This document shows, piece by piece, positions 23,408 to 28,299 of a stretch of 28,299 bases of DNA. Position numbers and translations under genes: made by a program. The first letter of the stretch is position 1. Each line of letters starts with the position of its first letter. A model generated the notes under the pieces. The model ran no database searches and had not been told where the DNA came from. It was given only the letters and a program-made list of their open reading frames with translations. The DNA is from an uncultured Clostridium sp. GTDB lineage: Bacteria; Bacillota_A; Clostridia; TANB77; CAG-508. The stretch is taken from contig CAKNIU010000013.1 of NCBI GenBank assembly GCA_930980675.1, forward strand, positions 1-28,299. Direction: 5' to 3'.

Positions 23408-24649
23408 ATGATTAAAAAGGTACTAAAAATAAGTGTAGTTGTTATTTGCATTTTACTTATTTCAGTTTTTCCAACATATGCGGATGATGCAAATGAATTA
23501 GAAGAAGTTGTTATAGAAGAAAATGAAAAAAATGAAATAAAAGAAGCGGCAAGTTCAACTACAAAACCAACAATAAATTCTAAAAGGTATGCAGTTTATG
23601 ATAGGGCTTCTGGAAGATGTATATATGGAAAAGACGAAAATAAACAAACAGCAATGGCTTCAACTACAAAAATTATGACTATTATTATTATAGTTGAAAA
23701 TTGTAATTTAAATGACATGGTTACAATCACATCTAAAGCTGCTGGAACAGGAGGTTCAAGGCTTGGATTGCAAACAGGGGATAAAATCACAGTTAATGAT
23801 TTGTTGTATGGTTTAATGCTAAGGTCGGGTAATGATGCGGCAGTGGCTCTTGCAATACATACAAGTGGAAGCGTAGAAGAATTTGCTAAACTTATGAATC
23901 AAAAAGCAGAAGAATTAGAACTTAAGGACACTCACTTTGTTACTCCACATGGATTAGACAATCCAAATCATTATACTACTGCATATGAACTTGCGAAGAT
24001 AACAGATTATGCACTTAAAAATGAAATTATAGCTAAAATAGTAAAAACAAAAACTACTACAATTTATATAAATGGAAAACCAAAGCAAATTAATAATACA
24101 AATGAATTACTTGATAATGTTGATGGAGTCTATGGTGTAAAAACAGGATTTACCAATAATGCGGGAAGATGTTTAGTAACAAGCGTAAAAAGAGGAGATA
24201 TGGATTTAATTATAGTAGTACTTGGAGCAGATACTAGAAAAGATAGAGCAAAAGATAGCATAAAGTTAATAGAATATGCTTATAAAAAATTTTATATGAT
24301 AGATATAGGAGAAATAATACAAAAAGAATTTGAAATGTGGAAGCAAATAAATCAAAATAGAATATATGTAAATAAAGCAGCAAATGGACTAGAATTAAAA
24401 TTAAGTGAAATAAAAATAAAAGCTTTAGCAACAGATAGTAAACCCACAATAGAAATAAATGTAGTTAATTATTTAGAAGCACCTGTATTAGAAAATGAAA
24501 GGATAGGGACAGTAACTATAAAAGTTGGAAAAGAAATAATAGAAGAAGTTGAAATTAAGGTAAAAAAAGAAGTTAAAAAGCGTGGAATAATAGACTATAT
24601 GGAACTAATAGCAAAAATATATGCAGGAAAAATTAAAATATTACAATAA
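23408..24649 (+). CDS. D-alanyl-D-alanine carboxypeptidase (DacF-like, PBP5 family, S11)
   Basis: This 413-residue penicillin-binding protein removes the terminal D-Ala from peptidoglycan stem peptides outside the cell. The three active-site motifs are present: SxxK as S85-T-T-K88 (acylated serine S85), SxN as S140-G-N142, and KTG at residues 245-247. A signal peptide (about 1-26, ending TYA-DD) precedes the catalytic domain. The C-terminal beta-rich PBP5-type domain (about 300-385) leads to a C-terminal amphipathic membrane-binding helix. The open frame reaches 23381, but AGGAGA at 23398-23403 sets the start at ATG 23408. DacF of Bacillus is forespore-expressed; whether this gene is sporulation-controlled cannot be told, as I see no clear promoter between the hairpins and the start. 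Confidence 0.92.
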   Translation: MIKKVLKISVVVICILLISVFPTYADDANELEEVVIEENEKNEIKEAASSTTKPTINSKRYAVYDRASGRCIYGKDENKQTAMASTTKIMTIIIIVENCNLNDMVTITSKAAGTGGSRLGLQTGDKITVNDLLYGLMLRSGNDAAVALAIHTSGSVEEFAKLMNQKAEELELKDTHFVTPHGLDNPNHYTTAYELAKITDYALKNEIIAKIVKTKTTTIYINGKPKQINNTNELLDNVDGVYGVKTGFTNNAGRCLVTSVKRGDMDLIIVVLGADTRKDRAKDSIKLIEYAYKKFYMIDIGEIIQKEFEMWKQINQNRIYVNKAANGLELKLSEIKIKALATDSKPTIEINVVNYLEAPVLENERIGTVTIKVGKEIIEEVEIKVKKEVKKRGIIDYMELIAKIYAGKIKILQ

Positions 24650-24651
24650 TA

Positions 24652-24683
24652 AAAAGCTAAGGGAAATTGATCCTTTAGCTTTT
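24652..24683. terminator. Bidirectional terminator between the carboxypeptidase and tRNA-Cys genes
   Basis: AAAAGCTAAGGG (24652-24663) pairs with TCCTTTAGCTTTT (24671-24683), with G:U pairs at one step and at the loop end. A-runs and T-runs on both sides allow it to stop both the plus-strand carboxypeptidase and minus-strand tRNA transcripts. Confidence 0.85.
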
Positions 24684-24687
24684 CTTT

Positions 24688-24761
24688 TGGAGGCGACACC
24701 CGGATTCGAACCGGGGATCAGAGTTTTGCAGACTCGTGCCTTACCACTTGGCTATATCGCC
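24688..24761 (-). tRNA. tRNA-Cys (GCA)
   Basis: This 74-nt gene on the minus strand runs from GGCGATATAGCC to the encoded terminal CCA (complement at 24688-24690). Acceptor, D, anticodon and T arms fold normally, with GGTTCGAATCC in the T arm. The anticodon loop reads CTGCAAA, giving anticodon GCA. The discriminator base is U, as expected for tRNA-Cys. Confidence 0.97.
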
Positions 24762-24900
24762 ATTTGTATATTATATGCATATTAGGATATAATAATAACA
24801 AGTTATTTGTTAAAAAAATAAACAAACCATTTGCTTTAAAGTTAATAATTAGATATGAATTACATTATATGCTTTCAAAGCGAGATTTGTTTAATTTTAA

Positions 24901-24976
24901 TGGAGCGGGAAGCGGGGCTCAAACCCGTGACCTTCGCCTTGGCAAGGCGACGCTCTATCAACTGAGCTATTCCCGC
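24901..24976 (-). tRNA. tRNA-Gly (GCC)
   Basis: This 76-nt gene on the minus strand has acceptor stem GCGGGAA paired with TTCCCGC, a GGGTTTGAGCCC T arm, an anticodon loop TTGCCAA (anticodon GCC) and an encoded CCA. It lies 139 bp upstream of tRNA-Cys in the same direction and probably shares its transcript. Confidence 0.97.
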
Positions 24977-24991
24977 AGTAATACGTTATTT

Positions 24992-25020
24992 ATCATAACA
25001 AAATTCGTAAGAAATGTCAA
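24992..25020 (-). promoter_or_regulatory. Promoter of the tRNA-Gly/tRNA-Cys unit
   Basis: On the minus strand TTGACA (plus 25015-25020) and TATGAT (plus 24992-24997) are 17 bp apart. Transcription would start near 24985, about 9 nt before mature tRNA-Gly. The 234 bp from 24977 to 25210 hold this promoter, an inverted repeat, and no gene I can support. Confidence 0.78.
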
Positions 25021-25101
25021 GGGCTTTTTTAAAAAAATCTAATATAATATAATTATACTTGTTACAATTTATAGTAAATTATTATAGTTTTATAATTAAT
25101 T

Positions 25102-25139
25102 TACCACATAACTAAATTAAATAATCTAGCTATGTGGTA
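25102..25139. repeat. Inverted repeat downstream of the small membrane protein gene
   Basis: TACCACATA (25102-25110) and TATGTGGTA (25131-25139) form a 9-bp stem. A CTA/TAG pair after one mismatch extends it inward. It lies about 70 bp beyond the 3' end of the minus-strand gene at 25211 and could be its terminator, though no T-run follows. Confidence 0.5.
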
Positions 25140-25210
25140 TGCTCACATGTGCAAGCATTGTGGCTGGAGAAAAATTGTTAAAGATTAAGCCATATGGCAA
25201 GTAATATTTC

Positions 25211-25552
25211 TCAAGAATTTACAAATTTGATTATAAAAATAACCGCAATTATACAAGTAAATAGTATATTGCTAAGAATTTCTCCACAAAGAATAAATAT
25301 TCCAGTACATATTAGCAAAAAAACAAATCCTGCCAGTAAAAAGATAATATCATTTATTATGCAACTCTTTGATGAATGACCTAACCTTAAATAATAAATG
25401 TCAGCAATAAGCCACAAAATTCCAAAAAAGAAGTAAATAAAAGATATTACTCTTAAAAGCCAATTGTTTACAAAAGTATAAAGTGCAAATTCGAGAATGA
25501 TAGTCAGTATCAAAGAAGATACTGTAGTTAAAAGGGCATTCCGTTTATTCAT
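25211..25552 (-). CDS. Small four-helix membrane protein of unknown function
   Basis: This 113-residue hydrophobic protein has four apparent membrane segments (about 7-29, 32-52, 66-88 and 90-110) and one polar loop (GHSSKSCIIND, about 58-68). I recognise no family. That it is a real gene is supported by a good AGGAGG site (complement at 25563-25568) about 10 nt before ATG 25552 and by a promoter with 17-bp spacing upstream. It is divergent from the large adhesin gene, with a 205-bp shared control region, and convergent with nothing. No functional link to its neighbours is evident. Confidence 0.65.
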   Translation of the reverse strand: MNKRNALLTTVSSLILTIILEFALYTFVNNWLLRVISFIYFFFGILWLIADIYYLRLGHSSKSCIINDIIFLLAGFVFLLICTGIFILCGEILSNILFTCIIAVIFIIKFVNS

Positions 25553-25621
25553 GTGTAAGATTCCTCCTAATATTAAAACAAATTCTCCAGCAATACATCA
25601 TGTGTAAACATGTGGAAAACT

Positions 25622-25650
25622 ATTTTACCATATTTAAGGAATAAAATCAA
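25622..25650 (-). promoter_or_regulatory. Promoter of the small membrane protein gene
   Basis: On the minus strand TTGATT (plus 25645-25650) and TAAAAT (plus 25622-25627) are separated by 17 bp, with TGG just before the -10. Confidence 0.6.
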
Positions 25651-25691
25651 ACTATTTTTAAAAATTACGAAAATAAATAGATCTATAAATA

Positions 25692-25720
25692 TTGATTTTA
25701 AATAAATTATGTAATATAAT
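25692..25720 (+). promoter_or_regulatory. Promoter of the adhesin gene
   Basis: TTGATT (25692-25697) and a perfect TATAAT (25715-25720) are 17 bp apart. The leader would be about 30 nt, with the ribosome binding site AGAGAGG at 25744-25750. Confidence 0.72.
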
Positions 25721-25757
25721 TTATTTGTATAAAAATATATTAAAGAGAGGTCAAGAT

Positions 25758-28299
25758 ATGACAAAGAAAATAATGATAATTATATCTATAATTTTAATAA
25801 CTACTATTGTATTAGCTTCAGAAGTGTTTGCTGTAAGTGATACGGATGGTATTTATTTAGGTTTAAGAGAGGGAACAACATCAAGAAAGACAGGAACATA
25901 TACATTTAACAATAAAGACATTTTTAAAATAGTTCAATACAGCAATAATACTGGTTCAACACAAATTGATAATACAATATATTGTATAAAAGCAGGTCCA
26001 GGATTTGGCTCAGAATCATATCAAAATACAATAGTAAATTATACACAATATTTTAATATGAAAGATCCAAGTTCTATTGAAGAGCCATATAGAAACCAAT
26101 TACCAACAGATATGGAGACATATAATGAATTAATATGGGTATTGGATCATTTATATATCCCAGCTCCTGAAGATGCTAGTTCAGAGGAAATTGCCTTAGC
26201 AAATGAATCAAAAGAAAATTTGCTAAATAATGCAGGAATTGCAGAGGATAGCTTTTTAAGAGATGAAGCAACATATGGAGATGAAATAGAGGATATTCTA
26301 GAGTGCATTCAACAAGTCGCTATTTGGTATTTTACTAATCCAGATGGAGATTATCACAATAATTTTACAGATGCATTAGAAATAGCTGTAGATGGACAGT
26401 CTTTGTCAGATAAATATCATTTAGATATAGTAGATAATGAAATAAATCAAATATATGCATATTTGGTAGAAGGTGCAATTGCGGCCGTTGAAGGTGGGTT
26501 CACTTACGAAGATTCTAATAAGGGAACTTCTCCAATAAACTTTGTGAAAAATGGGGCTACATTAACTATTGATAATTCTAATTATATATTAGGACCATAT
26601 AAAATAGAAGAATTGGCAAATTTTGAGTATACATTAAATGCAAACCTATATAGTAGCAGTGGTACAATTACTAATGCGATAGTGCTTGACCAAAACAAAC
26701 AGCCTATAAATAATGGAACTAGTTTAGCTGAAAAAATACAATCAACAGTTGGAACAAATTTTTACATTTCGATACCAATATCATCAAATATAACTGATGC
26801 TACATTATTAATTACTTCAGAATATTACAATACAATACAAACTATGTGGACTGTTGGAAGTTCAAGCTTAGCTACAAATCAACCTGTAGTAATTATATCA
26901 AGACAAAAGCAAACTTTTAATGATTCTTCAACAATAACTATTACTCAACCAGAGTTTGATTTAGCACTTAGAAAATTTATTACATCAATTAATGGACAAA
27001 ATGTTGAAAATAGAGAGCCACAAATAAGTCAAGAAGAATTAAGAGCATTGGCTACAGGAAGTGCAAATTTTGATAATGGTACTACAGCTACAAAAACTCA
27101 TTCAAAAACACCATTAGTTGTAGAAAAAAATGATAGAATAATTTATACAATTAGAATATACAATGAAGGCGATATAGACGGTTATGCTGATACAATAGTG
27201 GATTATTTACCAGAAGGTTTACAACTATTAGATCCAAATGAAAGTCAAATTAATACTAGATATGGATGGCAACAAGGAAGTACAAATAATGGAATGACAA
27301 TGGTAACAACAGATTATTTAAAAGATACAGTTATTTCAGCATTTGATAAGGATCCAGAGAGTGGCAATTATAGTATTGATTATGTTGATGTTCAAATTGA
27401 ATGCATAATTACAAAAGATCCTTCAGATCAAGATGTATCTTTGAAGAATGTTGCAGAAATAGAAAAAGCTCATGACATTAGTGGAGGAGAAATAGATAGA
27501 GATTCTGAAACATCTAATCTAACAGAAGAACAAATAAATAATTATTTGCCAGGAACATCAGAAGATGGCAAAGGCTATGAAGACGATGACGACTATGAAG
27601 AGCTAGTTATGCTTGGTAAATATTTTGATCTATCACTAAGAAAATTCATAACAGCAGTAAATGACAGAGAAATAACAAATAGAGTTCCTGAAGTAGACGT
27701 AAGTCCATTACTTTCAGGAGAAACAACTGCAAATTACAACCACACTAAAAATCCAGTAAGTGTAGAAGTAGGAGATATTGTAACATACACAATAAGAGTA
27801 TACAATGAAGGACAAGTTGATGGTTATGTGGATGAAATAGTAGACCATTTACCACCATATTTAGAATTTATTGTTAATGATGATCTTAATGCATTAAATG
27901 GCTGGATAATAGATCCATCAGATGAAACACAAAGAACTCTTAGAACAAATATATTGTCTAAAGAAAATGATATAGAAAATATTATACCTGCATTTGATTC
28001 GGATGCGAATGAATTAAATTACAAAGATGTACAAATAAAATGTAGAGTTGTAAATACAGCTCCAACGCTTACAAACATAACAAATATAGCAGAGATTACA
28101 AAATACAGTAATGACTCTAACTTAATAGACAGGGATAATGCCAGAGATGTAGTGCTACCATCAGATGAAGATTTACCAGGATATAAAGATGAAGAAATCA
28201 ATTCAGGGATAGAATATATACCAGGTCAAGAAGATGACGATGACTTTGAAAAAGTTATTTTACAAAAATTCGACTTAGCATTAAGAAAATTCATAACAG
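25758..28299 (+). CDS. Thioester-domain (TQXA-type) surface adhesin with long tandem repeats, 3' end outside the window
   Basis: The frame is open from ATG 25758 to the window edge (847 residues seen, no stop). A signal peptide ends near VFA (residue 25). The next part matches thioester domains of Gram-positive adhesins: Cys76 in TIYCIKAGPGFG and Gln186 in CIQQVAIWYFTNPDG, the Q-x-A-I-W motif. These residues form an internal Cys-Gln thioester in such proteins and bind host or surface amines. After a beta-rich linker, two full long repeats start with FDLALRKFIT (residue 400) and FDLSLRKFIT (residue 623), and a third starts at residue 838. Each contains YTIRIYNEG-like segments of DUF11/pilin-type Ig domains and ends in an acidic Asp/Glu linker. 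A C-terminal anchor such as LPxTG is expected beyond the edge. Confidence 0.85.
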   Translation, partial: MTKKIMIIISIILITTIVLASEVFAVSDTDGIYLGLREGTTSRKTGTYTFNNKDIFKIVQYSNNTGSTQIDNTIYCIKAGPGFGSESYQNTIVNYTQYFNMKDPSSIEEPYRNQLPTDMETYNELIWVLDHLYIPAPEDASSEEIALANESKENLLNNAGIAEDSFLRDEATYGDEIEDILECIQQVAIWYFTNPDGDYHNNFTDALEIAVDGQSLSDKYHLDIVDNEINQIYAYLVEGAIAAVEGGFTYEDSNKGTSPINFVKNGATLTIDNSNYILGPYKIEELANFEYTLNANLYSSSGTITNAIVLDQNKQPINNGTSLAEKIQSTVGTNFYISIPISSNITDATLLITSEYYNTIQTMWTVGSSSLATNQPVVIISRQKQTFNDSSTITITQPEFDLALRKFITSINGQNVENREPQISQEELRALATGSANFDNGTTATKTHSKTPLVVEKNDRIIYTIRIYNEGDIDGYADTIVDYLPEGLQLLDPNESQINTRYGWQQGSTNNGMTMVTTDYLKDTVISAFDKDPESGNYSIDYVDVQIECIITKDPSDQDVSLKNVAEIEKAHDISGGEIDRDSETSNLTEEQINNYLPGTSEDGKGYEDDDDYEELVMLGKYFDLSLRKFITAVNDREITNRVPEVDVSPLLSGETTANYNHTKNPVSVEVGDIVTYTIRVYNEGQVDGYVDEIVDHLPPYLEFIVNDDLNALNGWIIDPSDETQRTLRTNILSKENDIENIIPAFDSDANELNYKDVQIKCRVVNTAPTLTNITNIAEITKYSNDSNLIDRDNARDVVLPSDEDLPGYKDEEINSGIEYIPGQEDDDDFEKVILQKFDLALRKFIT
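26955..28299 (+). repeat. Long tandem protein repeats of about 215-223 residues
   Basis: Repeat 1 covers 26955-27623 (669 bp) and repeat 2 covers 27624-28268 (645 bp). Repeat 3 begins at 28269 and is cut by the window end. Each opens with FDLxLRKFIT, includes NRxPxV or NREPQI and YTIRxYNEGxxDGY, and closes with an acidic linker (EDDDDYEE or EDDDDFEK). Lys in the opening strand is a possible isopeptide-bond residue, by analogy only. Confidence 0.9.

Noticed and set aside
4649..24976. Integrative conjugative element inserted at a tRNA
   Set aside because: No integrase, relaxase or coupling protein is seen. No direct repeat of a tRNA 3' end occurs at the other border, and base composition matches the flanks.
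24764..25042. Open frame of 92 codons on the plus strand
   Set aside because: It runs antisense through tRNA-Gly; the protein-like stretch is the well-known artefact of reading a tRNA backwards, and there is no ribosome binding site.
25194..25379. Plus-strand open frame of 61 codons
   Set aside because: Antisense to the better-supported small membrane protein gene, which has a ribosome binding site and promoter.
25573..25764. Minus-strand open frame of 63 codons in the divergent control region
   Set aside because: It covers both divergent promoters and lacks a ribosome binding site, so it is probably chance in AT-rich DNA.
1..28299. CRISPR array or insertion sequence
   Set aside because: No regularly spaced direct repeats, terminal inverted repeats or transposase were seen; the only short tandem repeat is protein-coding.

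Overview
The window reads as a chromosomal segment of a low-GC, spore-forming Firmicute, most likely an anaerobic member of the Clostridia. Base composition and codon use are strongly A/T-biased throughout. Shine-Dalgarno sites are AGGAGG-like, TGA is used as a stop, and a Spo0E-like sporulation phosphatase is present. The window also has a YmfF/YmfH M16 peptidase pair and a DacF-type carboxypeptidase. I cannot place it more precisely from sequence alone.

Layout. Positions 1-393 hold a consensus promoter, rpsU (ribosomal protein S21) and its terminator. Positions 442-4520 hold a GT39-like membrane glycosyltransferase and ymfF-ymfH, closed by a strong bidirectional terminator. Positions 4649-5635 are a divergent control region. 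It has a VirB2-like pilin gene with its own consensus promoter and a 51-residue Spo0E-like gene, both on the minus strand. It also has a perfect Spo0A-box-like site and the promoter of the large plus-strand operon. Positions 5636-23264 are one tightly packed operon of 13 genes encoding a type IV secretion system (T4SS)-like machine, ended by a hairpin terminator. Positions 23408-24649 hold a D-Ala-D-Ala carboxypeptidase. Positions 24688-24976 hold tRNA-Cys(GCA) and tRNA-Gly(GCC) on the minus strand, followed by a small membrane protein gene (minus). From 25758 to the window end runs the open 5' part of a repetitive thioester-type surface adhesin gene.

How the T4SS-like genes fit together. Counting the divergent pilin, the set has three VirB2/TrbC-like pilins, a PrgI/VirB3-like protein, a membrane-anchored VirB4 N-terminal-domain protein and a separate VirB4-type ATPase. 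It also has three paralogous VirB6/TrbL-like polytopic proteins, one of them fused to an NlpC/P60 cell-wall hydrolase domain (a VirB1-like activity). Completing the set are a large single-pass protein ending in a degenerate M23/LytM-like domain, an unrecognised membrane-anchored extracytoplasmic protein, and three small single-pass proteins, two with a plausible NTF2/VirB8-like region. That is nearly a complete minimal Gram-positive T4SS. Yet no relaxase, VirD4 coupling ATPase, VirB11, integrase, replication gene or attachment repeat is visible, and housekeeping genes flank it on both sides. I therefore interpret it as a resident T4SS-derived envelope machine, not an ordinary conjugative element. 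Placement beside Spo0E and a Spo0A-box-like site suggests, without proving, developmental control.
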